Of a stretch of DNA of 64,000 nucleotides, positions 29,369-35,746 are shown piece after piece. The notes below the pieces were generated by a model. The model was not told where the DNA came from. It saw nothing but the letters and a program-made list of their open reading frames with translations, and ran no database searches. Source of the stretch: PCRC01 sp017848435 (GTDB taxonomy: Bacteria; Pseudomonadota; Gammaproteobacteria; Burkholderiales; Burkholderiaceae_C). Position numbers and translations under genes: made by a program. Position 1 is the first letter of the stretch, and the number at the start of each line of letters is the position of its first letter. The stretch spans positions 1,798,001-1,862,000 of the forward strand of contig OZ260072.1 of NCBI GenBank assembly GCA_965284315.1, written 5' to 3'.

Positions 29369-30214
29369 TTAATGATAGCCTGTCGCCTCGGTGACAAGCC
29401 ATAGGCTGTCTTTGAAGTGTCCTATTCGGTGCGACACGATGATGTCTCCATCACCTTGTTCAAACGACAGCACAATCAAATCTCGCAGGCTGCAATTGGT
29501 GAGGCGGAGGACCTCTGGTTTTGCGACTGGAATGCCGTTTGAGCGGCTGTAGCGGTTGCTTTCCTCTGGTGCGTCCTCGTAGTCTTTCATGATGTACTTT
29601 GAGACGTAGGCCGCCATTTTTGCCAAGGTGAGGTTACGGCGCTTACCGCCGTTTTTGGTGTGTCCACCAACGAAGCAGAGGCCGTTGTTCTCTCCCACGA
29701 TGCCGCGCCAGCACTCAGTGCCGAGCTTCCAAGCCTTGATCTTGACGCCCTTGTATTTGGCATGCTGAGGGAGCTTGTGACAGGCAATGTGGACGTGCAT
29801 CGCACCACGTTCCTGACGTTCAAAGCTGGCGCAATACCGGAAGTCGCCCAAGGCGCGTTTCATGCGTTGCACCCAGACTTTGAAGTCGCGTTTGCACTTG
29901 TCGCGGTCGCCTTGGTTCTCACGGTAGGTGAGGGTTAGAAGCTCGTTAAAGCCCTCGGTGATGATGACCCTGCGGCACATCTGTTTGGCGCGCTGTGCGC
30001 TCTTTCTGAGGGCTTGCTGACGTCGTTCCTCGATCAAGGCTGCATCGCGTTCCTCGTCCCAGTTATCCAGAGGCGGTACATGGCCGACTTCGCGCCACTC
30101 AATGACTTGCCTTGCTGATCGTTCCATGACGCCATTGGCACGCCACGTGCGGACATCCCATGCATTTGGGACGTACTTTCCTTCAAAGAGGATGCCATCT
30201 ACAATTCGTTCCAT
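29369..30214 (-). CDS. phage rolling-circle replication initiator (HUH endonuclease)
   Basis: A 281-residue replication protein with the rolling-circle motifs. Motif 1 is ELLTLTYREN (about 91-100), motif 2 is the HUH metal site in GAMHVHIACH (His140, His142), and motif 3 has Tyr203 and Tyr207 in AAYVSKY. It would nick the double-stranded form at an origin and start single-strand synthesis. An N-terminal stretch of about 80 residues precedes the core. The upstream noncoding region 30215-30522 is the natural place for its origin. Confidence 0.88.
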   Translation of the reverse strand: MERIVDGILFEGKYVPNAWDVRTWRANGVMERSARQVIEWREVGHVPPLDNWDEERDAALIEERRQQALRKSAQRAKQMCRRVIITEGFNELLTLTYRENQGDRDKCKRDFKVWVQRMKRALGDFRYCASFERQERGAMHVHIACHKLPQHAKYKGVKIKAWKLGTECWRGIVGENNGLCFVGGHTKNGGKRRNLTLAKMAAYVSKYIMKDYEDAPEESNRYSRSNGIPVAKPEVLRLTNCSLRDLIVLSFEQGDGDIIVSHRIGHFKDSLWLVTEATGYH

Positions 30215-30522
30215 TCGGTAGCTCCAACTCAGTTACTGAACCGACCCGTATCGACTGCAATCGGTACGGGTCTTTTTTTGGCCTAAATCACCCTTACGGT
30301 CTAAAGTGAACTAGGAATAAATTAGCGGCGGCTGGCGCCGCCGCCGTGCGTCGCTGCGCTTGCCCGGCTCTGGCGCACGCCGCACCCATGCACTCAACTT
30401 TGCGGCCGCTGGTTTTTCTGTTGGTTTGCATTGCCTATCTCCACTGGTCACCATGGGCCTGCTGCCCATACCCGCCCCCGCTTAACCGGCCTATTCGGCC
30501 TGACGGGGCCCCCGTTTGTCTT
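30215..30522. other. phage noncoding region, candidate origin and packaging signal
   Basis: This 308-base region between the Zot gene and the replication gene has no credible ORF and two strong hairpins. One has arms GACCCGTA (30243-30250) and TACGGGTC (30265-30272), with a T-run on the plus strand (30273-30279). The other is a GC-rich stem GCGGCGGC (30325-30332)/GCCGCCGC (30337-30344) with a TGGC loop. In filamentous phages the single noncoding region carries the origins and packaging hairpin, and its placement here fits. The T-run is on the strand opposite to phage transcription, so termination of phage genes is an unlikely role. Confidence 0.6.
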
Positions 30523-31545
30523 TCAGTAAAAGCGCGGGCGGTTCCTTGCCCACTCGACCAGCTCAGCGTCGGCCTTGGGGTCACTGGATGGCCTGCCTGC
30601 GTGTTGCGGCTCTGGCAGAAGGTCTAGGGCCTTGCTGGCGGGTTTGCCGGTGTCTGGGCATGCGTCGGGTGGAGGGTCAACGGACTCCCCTTTTTCGTCG
30701 AAGCACTTGCAGTAGATGCGCCCCTTGACGTTGGCGCTGGCGCAGCCTGCAAAAGCGGGTTTCTTGAGCGTTTCTGCTGGTTTGGCTGGTGCAGGTGCAC
30801 TCGCAGGTGAAACAGGCGATGCCAGGGCCGCTACGGTGGTCTGTTGGGGCGGCTTGACGGTGGCCGTGGTGGTGGGTGGCTTGCCTTTGTTGGCGATGTT
30901 GGCATACGTCTGTGGGCCGAACCATGCGAAGCAGGCAATGCCGATCAGGATGAACCAGACCAGCCCTGGCATTTTGCGTTTTTGCTTGGTGTGCAGCTCA
31001 GCGGATTTGTAGAGCTTGAACACCTCTTTGCTGTACCGCCATGGCCATTTGGTCATTGCGTTTTTGTAGAGCAGTGAACGGCTGCAGTGATCCCATTCGT
31101 AGACGACGGCAGCGCCAATGCTGGACACGCGACGGACATGCAGATGCCGGCCCACGAGCTGGAGGATATTGCGGTCTACCAGCAATGGGTGCTGGCTGAT
31201 CAAGATGAAATCCACGCCCATGTGGCGGTGGGTTTCGAGCTTGCCGATGTCCTCTGGCACCTTCGAGCCGTTGGCGCGTGGCTTCCAGACTTCCTGAACC
31301 TCGTCGTAGCAGATGACATCGCCGGGCTTGGCACGGTTGTGCCAGTCGGTGAGCCATGCCGCGTCGATCAACTCATGGTCGATCAGCAGGCCTTTGATGT
31401 TGGTGAAGACCGTTCGCTGAATCTCGACCGTGTTGTTTTGCTGGTCTTTGGCTGTGACGGTTTTGCCAACGATGTCGCGCAGGAGCTTGTCGATGCAGTA
31501 CAGCGTTTTGCCGCTGCCGGGCACGCCGGTGATGAAGGTAATCAT
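30523..31545 (-). CDS. Zot-family phage assembly ATPase (pI-like)
   Basis: A 340-residue inner-membrane protein of the zonula occludens toxin family. Walker A GVPGSGKT is at residues 7-14 and Walker B DVICYDEV at 76-83. A single transmembrane helix at about 195-210 is followed by a proline-rich periplasmic tail with cysteines (CASANVKGRIYCKCF). In phages this protein drives virion extrusion. The start overlaps the end of the upstream DUF2523 gene. The family name reflects homology to the Vibrio CTX phage protein; there is no evidence that this one is a toxin. Confidence 0.94.
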   Translation of the reverse strand: MITFITGVPGSGKTLYCIDKLLRDIVGKTVTAKDQQNNTVEIQRTVFTNIKGLLIDHELIDAAWLTDWHNRAKPGDVICYDEVQEVWKPRANGSKVPEDIGKLETHRHMGVDFILISQHPLLVDRNILQLVGRHLHVRRVSSIGAAVVYEWDHCSRSLLYKNAMTKWPWRYSKEVFKLYKSAELHTKQKRKMPGLVWFILIGIACFAWFGPQTYANIANKGKPPTTTATVKPPQQTTVAALASPVSPASAPAPAKPAETLKKPAFAGCASANVKGRIYCKCFDEKGESVDPPPDACPDTGKPASKALDLLPEPQHAGRPSSDPKADAELVEWARNRPRFY

Positions 31546-31829
31546 CCGGGGTTCCAGCCCAAAATCTTAGAGGTGTTGTTGACCTGCCAAAGAAGAAATT
31601 TGGTGGTCAGTGCGCCGACGATCAAGCCGACAGCTTGGCCGCCACCGGCCAACAAAAAGAGGTTGATCAAGTCAGCGGGCAGGCTGTTTGCGGCTGCGAC
31701 AAACTGCTGTTTCAGCTGGTTGAGGATGGCCTGCATGCCGGTGATCGTCACCACTGAAAAGCCGATGCTGGCGAGGATTTTCCCCATGAATGGGGTTATC
31801 AGGGAGAAGAGCCACGTTCCGATTTTCAT
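31542..31829 (-). CDS. phage DUF2523 / pVI-like minor coat protein
   Basis: A 95-residue, very hydrophobic protein with about three membrane segments (residues 5-30, 50-75 region). It matches DUF2523, the family next to the Zot gene in many inoviruses, and corresponds by position to Ff pVI, which caps the virion. It overlaps both neighbours by 4 bases. Confidence 0.88.
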   Translation of the reverse strand: MKIGTWLFSLITPFMGKILASIGFSVVTITGMQAILNQLKQQFVAAANSLPADLINLFLLAGGGQAVGLIVGALTTKFLLWQVNNTSKILGWNPG

Positions 31830-33187
31830 GCGTCTTTCCCCGGTGAAATGATCATGAAGGCGGCGAAGGTGGCCAACAGAATGATCACGGGCTTGAGGTA
31901 GAGCGTGAGGTAGTCACACGTCTTTGAAAAGTCCCAGACGGTCAGGGTCTGGCCGCGTAGCGTCATCGTGCGGTTTGCAGGGCACGAACCAGTGCCGAAC
32001 AGAGTTTCAGCAGCGAACGTGACAGCAAAATTTTTACGGGGTATGTCCTGGTCTGGTGTGTCCAGTTCAGGTTTTTGGCAAGCGAGGATCTCGGGGTTCT
32101 TTTCGCAGAGGTCAGGCTCTGTTTTCTCGCCAGCCTCTGGCGGCGCATTTGGGTCTACGTCAGGCTGTGGCGGTGCGTTGGGGTCTGGAGTTGGTACGGG
32201 TACAGGGGGTATGACTGGCACGGGTGGCGGAAGCGGCCGTGGCTGGAGGTCAGGAACTGGAATCTCTTTGGGCTGGACGTCAACCCGCCATGGTGATTGG
32301 GGCGTAGGGCTTGGAACGATGTCGATCGCTGGGCGGCGATATTCCGCTGGGTCGGTGTTGGGGAGCTTGTACGGGTCGCCGGTGGGGATGCGCAGTGGCT
32401 GAGGGTGGCCGTCAGGTGACGGTATCGGGTTCAGCTTTGGCATCTCGACGGGCCAAGGCATTGGGATGATGTTTGGAGCCGAATCGGGAAGGGTCGTTGG
32501 CGCCATCTTTTCTTCAAACTCAGTGTCACCGATGGGGGTGCGGATGGGGTCGCCGGGAACTGTGACCGTGTTGTTTCGCACGTTGTAGCCGTAACCGTTC
32601 CAGTAGCTATTGTTGTGCGTGAAATAAATGATGCAGAAGTCATTTCCGTTGTGGACGCCATAGGCAAGTGAGCCCCAGCGTGCTTGTGCTGACGCTTGAC
32701 AAGCGGCCTGCATCGAAGGGAACCAACCGCCAGGATTGGAATTGGTTTGGTACTCAACTTGGTTGACCTGTTCCTCAGTTCCGGGAATCTCCTTTACCCA
32801 CTTACCCTGCGCTGAGTCCCAAAAAAGTTTTTGGCTTCCTAGCCATGCTGTCAATGCGACAGAGCCAATTGCTACGTATGGGTTTGCGAACAAAAAACGC
32901 GCTGCAAAGCGCGGCGCGTTGGCAGCGAGGCGCATCGTGGCGGGCACCTGTACTGCCTTGCCGCCAACGTTGAGGGCGGCATTGGTACGTACTGTGGAGC
33001 TTAGCCACGCCTCGTTAGCTGCTGCACGATACGTAGCACCAGCGCCAGTACCTGGAGACCAGCCCGCAGGAGGTGTAGCTTGCGCATATCCGGCGTGGGT
33101 GTTCAGTGAAAAAAGACCCAGAGCCAGAGCAGAAAGCCACCGGCCAGCATGAGTTCGATTGGGTTGACCATGTCTATTCCCGTTCAT
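31826..33187 (-). CDS. phage adsorption protein, pIII-like (TspB family)
   Basis: A 453-residue secreted protein. A signal peptide ends near residue 33 (LSALALGLFSLNTHAGYA region). An N-terminal domain of about 200 residues, probably receptor-binding, is followed by a long proline-rich linker (about 230-370). A cysteine-bearing C-terminal domain and one transmembrane helix near the end (YLKPVIILLATFAAFMII) resemble pIII. The layout matches TspB-like proteins found in Neisseria and other betaproteobacterial inoviruses. ATG 33187 gives a normal signal peptide; the frame is open to GTG 33241 but that would place about 18 unlikely residues ahead of it. Confidence 0.85.
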   Translation of the reverse strand: MNGNRHGQPNRTHAGRWLSALALGLFSLNTHAGYAQATPPAGWSPGTGAGATYRAAANEAWLSSTVRTNAALNVGGKAVQVPATMRLAANAPRFAARFLFANPYVAIGSVALTAWLGSQKLFWDSAQGKWVKEIPGTEEQVNQVEYQTNSNPGGWFPSMQAACQASAQARWGSLAYGVHNGNDFCIIYFTHNNSYWNGYGYNVRNNTVTVPGDPIRTPIGDTEFEEKMAPTTLPDSAPNIIPMPWPVEMPKLNPIPSPDGHPQPLRIPTGDPYKLPNTDPAEYRRPAIDIVPSPTPQSPWRVDVQPKEIPVPDLQPRPLPPPVPVIPPVPVPTPDPNAPPQPDVDPNAPPEAGEKTEPDLCEKNPEILACQKPELDTPDQDIPRKNFAVTFAAETLFGTGSCPANRTMTLRGQTLTVWDFSKTCDYLTLYLKPVIILLATFAAFMIISPGKDA

Positions 33188-33344
33188 GTGGGGCCTCGAA
33201 TAGTTTCGCGATCTGACGGATGCCCCAAATTGCGATGGCACCGCCCAGAAGGAGTAACGCTAGTTCCCCCATCTGAGCGATGCGGTCAGGGTCAACGTCA
33301 GCCGGTGCGACTTGTATGACGATGGGCTGCGTTGACTCAGCCAT
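33174..33344 (-). CDS. small phage membrane protein (56 residues)
   Basis: A 56-residue reading frame starts MAESTQPIVIQVAPADVDPD, continues with a hydrophobic helix (about residues 28-42, LALLLLGGAIAIWGI) and ends with a charged tail. It fills the gap between the coat protein and the adsorption protein, whose start codon it overlaps by 14 bases. Length, membrane helix and position fit a pVII/pIX-like minor coat protein or a small assembly protein. Confidence 0.75.
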   Translation of the reverse strand: MAESTQPIVIQVAPADVDPDRIAQMGELALLLLGGAIAIWGIRQIAKLFEAPHERE

Positions 33345-33347
33345 GAC

Positions 33348-33542
33348 TTAGCGCCAACCCATCTTGGAGGCCAGCTTGAGCAGGCCCCACACGGCAACCA
33401 TGGCGCCGATGATCAAGGCGCCTGCGGCGAGTGCGTCGGTTTTGAAGGTGCCGATTTCGGTGGCGATGGACTCGGGCAGTGCAGCCATGGCTTGCGTGGC
33501 CAGTCCGGTCATACCGCCAACGGCGGCGAGTTTTTTCAACAT
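33348..33542 (-). CDS. phage major coat protein (pVIII-like)
   Basis: A 64-residue precursor. The signal peptide is about 20 residues (MLKKLAAVGGMTGLATQAMA). The mature protein, of about 44 residues starting ALPESIA, has an acidic amphipathic start, a transmembrane helix (ALAAGALIIGAMVAVWGLL) and a basic C-terminus (KLASKMGWR) for DNA contact. This is the pVIII layout. Confidence 0.93.
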   Translation of the reverse strand: MLKKLAAVGGMTGLATQAMAALPESIATEIGTFKTDALAAGALIIGAMVAVWGLLKLASKMGWR

Positions 33543-33560
33543 GAAAAGTCCTTGGTTGAT

Positions 33561-33612
33561 GCTGCGAAATTGCAGCCCATAGCACAGGGCGTCTCACGAC
33601 GATGCTGTGCTA
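33561..33612. promoter_or_regulatory. tandem hairpins before the major coat gene
   Basis: Two adjacent hairpins lie in the 82 bases between the ssDNA-binding gene and the coat gene. The first is GCTGC (33561-33565)/GCAGC (33572-33576). The second has an outer stem TAGCACAG (33580-33587)/CTGTGCTA (33605-33612) and an inner stem CGTC (33590-33593)/GACG (33598-33601). They could process or stabilise coat mRNA, as hairpins do around gene VIII in Ff phages, or attenuate transcription. Confidence 0.6.
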
Positions 33613-33624
33613 CAGGGTGAAATT

Positions 33625-33954
33625 TCAGGCCATGGCTGGCGCTGGTTTGGTTGCCGCTGTGAGCGGCTTGCTTGGCACGGGCGTGAGCTTGGTCAGGACG
33701 GCAACGATGTCGCCTTTGTTGTCGCCGTAGTCGGGGACTTGCAGGGCAAAGGTGGCGCGAAAGGTGCCGGGTTGGCAGAGGTTCTGCAAAGCCTCATCAC
33801 GGGTACGCAATGCGCCAACGGTAACGACCTCGCCGTCGTCGCCAAGGAGGATGCAGCGGGCTGCGAAATGCTTGTAATCGGTGCCGGTGCGTTTGCTTTT
33901 ACGGTCCTCACGCTCGACGCTGAGGATTTGGATGGTGCTGGAGAAGGTGGTCAT
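33625..33954 (-). CDS. phage single-stranded DNA-binding protein (gpV-like)
   Basis: A 109-residue, beta-rich protein with an acidic and basic N-terminal region and a proline/alanine-rich C-terminal tail. It occupies the gene V position just before the major coat gene and resembles inovirus ssDNA-binding proteins that coat the viral strand. Identification rests mostly on position, size and general appearance. Confidence 0.7.
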   Translation of the reverse strand: MTTFSSTIQILSVEREDRKSKRTGTDYKHFAARCILLGDDGEVVTVGALRTRDEALQNLCQPGTFRATFALQVPDYGDNKGDIVAVLTKLTPVPSKPLTAATKPAPAMA

Positions 33955-34024
33955 AGGTCTAGCCTGGTTGGTGTAACAGCAGGAGCGCTGCCCAGTGGCC
34001 CACGCGTGAGCCGGAGGGCAGGGC

Positions 34025-34246
34025 TCATGCGGAAACGGGCTTAAATTGAGGTCTGCGAACTACAGCTAGATCACGGCAGTCGAAGTAGAGGTATGAGCCT
34101 CTGGGCTTGCCCCATGGGTCAAGCTGCTGGGCAATACAACGGCCCGTACGTACCTTGACGACCTTGAAGTGCAGGTGGTGGCTTGACACCACTGCGCCGC
34201 GTTTCACGAGGTTGCCGGTGCGGTCGAGATTGGAGCGGGGGGTCAT
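34025..34246 (-). CDS. hypothetical phage protein
   Basis: A 73-residue basic protein (TPRSNLDRTGNLVKRGAVVS..., ending RDLAVVRRPQFKPVSA). The start overlaps the stop of the preceding gene, which suggests translational coupling, and it precedes the ssDNA-binding gene. No family recognised. Its frame is open upstream to 34345 but the coupled ATG is the better start. Confidence 0.6.
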   Translation of the reverse strand: MTPRSNLDRTGNLVKRGAVVSSHHLHFKVVKVRTGRCIAQQLDPWGKPRGSYLYFDCRDLAVVRRPQFKPVSA

Positions 34247-34497
34247 GCAAATAACCCCTTGCGGAAGACCTGAGAAGAAGCTGCACCAGCCGAAAGCAGG
34301 AGAGGTGCGTCCATCCAAGACAACTCGACTAGCGAGGCGTGACACGGGTAAAAGTCAAGGCGAATGAGGTCGGGGAAAACATGACCAAATTCGATAAGGG
34401 AGTGAGGGGTGACCGCCCTCAGGCCAGACGCGACCGGTTGAGCCACCAACGCGGCTTTGTCGTTTTCACCTGAGGGGGGTCGTTCAGTGACATTCAT
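34243..34497 (-). CDS. hypothetical phage protein, first gene of the leftward transcript
   Basis: An 84-residue protein of no recognised family. Its stop overlaps the start of the next gene (ATGA). It is the first gene leftward from the divergent control region, with GGAG 9 bases upstream of the ATG. Position suggests an early or regulatory role, for example a Cro-like or activator function, but no motif shows it. Confidence 0.55.
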   Translation of the reverse strand: MNVTERPPSGENDKAALVAQPVASGLRAVTPHSLIEFGHVFPDLIRLDFYPCHASLVELSWMDAPLLLSAGAASSQVFRKGLFA

Positions 34498-34612
34498 GGG
34501 TGGCTCCAGAAGTTGTAAGATGGTTACCAGTTACAGCAAGTCATATGTGTATTACGCATTACTAAATCGGTAACTAAGAGCAAGATTACAGAATTCGTAA
34601 TGGGGTGTCAAC
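34498..34612. promoter_or_regulatory. divergent phage control region with TTAC/GTAA operators
   Basis: This A/T-rich stretch separates the leftward phage genes from the rightward regulator. It contains several related half-sites: GGTTACC at 34522-34528, GTTAC around 34530-34534, ATTACGCATTACT near 34551-34563, GGTAAC near 34569-34574, and the spaced palindrome ATTAC-N7-GTAAT at 34585-34601. The clustering looks like a multi-site operator for the adjacent helix-turn-helix protein. Confidence 0.65.
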
Positions 34613-34897
34613 ATGTTTCGTGAAAAACTTGATCAACTGACTTCGGACGACGTGAAACGGCTGGCAGCGGCTGGCGTACCAGCATCCAGGGTGAGCGAAT
34701 GGAGACACGCAAACCGGTTGCCAACTCGTACTCAAGCACTGGCGTTCAGCACAGTGCTAGGCATAGACTTAGACCAGCTGAATCGTGAGCTGACGGCAAT
34801 AGAAGCAGCGCAAGACGCCAAGAAAAACAACGGCATAGCCCAGCTACTAAAAACAGCAAAGGTGCGATCAATACTGATCCAGCGCGCGCTGGCCTGA
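34613..34897 (+). CDS. phage HTH regulator ending in host-encoded codons
   Basis: A 94-residue protein in the integrated state. A helix-turn-helix is suggested at about residues 13-45 (VKRLAAAGVPASRVSEWRH... RTQALAFSTVLGID), resembling Cro/CI-type and phage repressor domains. It is the only plus-strand phage gene and diverges from the leftward genes. Its last five codons (QRALA) and the stop lie beyond the predicted attR junction, in former acyl-CoA dehydrogenase sequence. In a circular phage the same frame would run ILI-MRALA plus the other phage tail, giving a predicted 105 residues. Confidence 0.75.
   Translation: MFREKLDQLTSDDVKRLAAAGVPASRVSEWRHANRLPTRTQALAFSTVLGIDLDQLNRELTAIEAAQDAKKNNGIAQLLKTAKVRSILIQRALA
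34874..34893 (+). repeat. attR candidate of the filamentous prophage
   Basis: Partner of 28534-28553 (16 of 20 identical, beginning CTGATC). Left of it is phage sequence, right of it is what looks like the original end of the acyl-CoA dehydrogenase gene. The host rhodanese gene starts 16 bases after it. Confidence 0.7.
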
Positions 34898-34909
34898 CGA
34901 AAGCCCCCC

Positions 34910-35323
34910 ATGCCCATCATCAAAGGTTTCCGCGCACTGGTGGACGAGGCGCTCGCCGAAGTCAAAACCTACAGCATCGACGAAGTCCTGCACGTGCTGA
35001 ACGACCCCAAGGTGCAGGTCGTCGACATCCGCGACCCGCGCGAGCTCGCCAATGGCCTGTTGCCCGGCGCCTTCCATGCGCCGCGTGGCATGCTGGAGTT
35101 CTGGGTTGACCCGGAGTCCCCGTACTTCAAACCGATTTTTGCCAACGAGGCAACCGAATTCATCCTGTACTGCGGTGGCGGCTGGCGCAGCGCGCTGGCC
35201 GCCAAGGCCCTGCAGGACATGGGCATGGCCAATGTGGCCCACATGGACGGCGGCTTTGCCGAATGGGCCAAGCTGGGTTGCCCGGTCGAGACACTGGAAG
35301 CGCGCAAGGCGAAGAAGGGATGA
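34910..35323 (+). CDS. rhodanese-like domain protein
   Basis: A 137-residue single-domain rhodanese. The active-site loop contains the catalytic cysteine in LYCGGGWRSALAAKAL (about residues 85-100), and the VVDIRDPRELANG segment near 36-48 is typical. It may carry persulfide sulfur. It is the first host gene after the prophage and overlaps the next gene by 4 bases. Confidence 0.9.
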   Translation: MPIIKGFRALVDEALAEVKTYSIDEVLHVLNDPKVQVVDIRDPRELANGLLPGAFHAPRGMLEFWVDPESPYFKPIFANEATEFILYCGGGWRSALAAKALQDMGMANVAHMDGGFAEWAKLGCPVETLEARKAKKG

Positions 35324-35745
35324 AGCCCGGCAGCCCTGCCGTCTGCGCCTGTGGCGGCACCCACCGCAGTGCGCCCGCCGCGCAAGCGCCCCGCAGCCAT
35401 GCGCAGTGCTGTGGCCGCTACATCGAGGGCAGTCCGCTGCAGGTGGCGCCCGACGCCGAATCGCTGATGCGCTCGCGTTACACCGCCTACGTGCGCGAAG
35501 ACGCGGGTTACCTGCGCGCCACCTGGCATGCCAGCCGCCGGCCCGCCACCCTGAACTTCGAGCCCGGCTGCAAATGGCTGGGGCTGGAAGTGCGTGACCA
35601 CACGGTGCTGGACGACAGCCACGCCGAAGTCGAGTTCGTCGCCCGCATGCGCAGCGCCAGCGGCCAGGCCAGCCGCCTGCACGAGCGCAGCCGTTTCGTG
35701 CGCGAAGACGGCCGCTGGTACTACGTGGATGGCGAGCTGCGCTGA
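35320..35745 (+). CDS. YchJ-family (UPF0225) SEC-C-type protein
   Basis: A 141-residue protein with an N-terminal cysteine cluster (CACGG...CCGRYIEG, about residues 8-32) like the SEC-C zinc-binding motif. The body has ALMRSRYTAYVRED-type sequence (here LMRSRYTAYVREDAGYL, about 48-64) and HERSRFVREDGRWYYVDG near the end. This is the YchJ/UPF0225 domain, of unknown function. It is coupled to the rhodanese by a 4-base overlap. Confidence 0.88.
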   Translation: MKPGSPAVCACGGTHRSAPAAQAPRSHAQCCGRYIEGSPLQVAPDAESLMRSRYTAYVREDAGYLRATWHASRRPATLNFEPGCKWLGLEVRDHTVLDDSHAEVEFVARMRSASGQASRLHERSRFVREDGRWYYVDGELR

Positions 35746-35746
35746 C

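Larger units (their letters stand above)
28540..34879. mobile_element. filamentous phage (inovirus) prophage, about 6.3 kb
   Basis: The element has the inovirus module order, read on the minus strand: two small hypotheticals, ssDNA-binding protein, major coat protein, a small membrane protein, adsorption protein, pVI-like protein, Zot assembly ATPase, noncoding region, HUH replication protein, small membrane protein, serine recombinase. A divergent helix-turn-helix regulator lies at the right end. It is visibly richer in A/T than its host. Both ends fall in the 3' end of one acyl-CoA dehydrogenase gene. No secretin (pIV) gene is present, so export would rely on a host secretin. All core genes are intact, so it may be active. 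The exact crossover point is uncertain by several bases. Confidence 0.93.

Noticed and set aside
30523..31545. Zot as an enterotoxin
   Set aside because: The family is the phage assembly ATPase; the toxin label comes from the Vibrio homologue's C-terminal part, which is not recognisable here.
28534..34893. XerCD/dif-type integration of the filamentous phage
   Set aside because: No dif-like sequence was seen at the ends, insertion is in a protein-coding gene, and the phage encodes its own serine recombinase.
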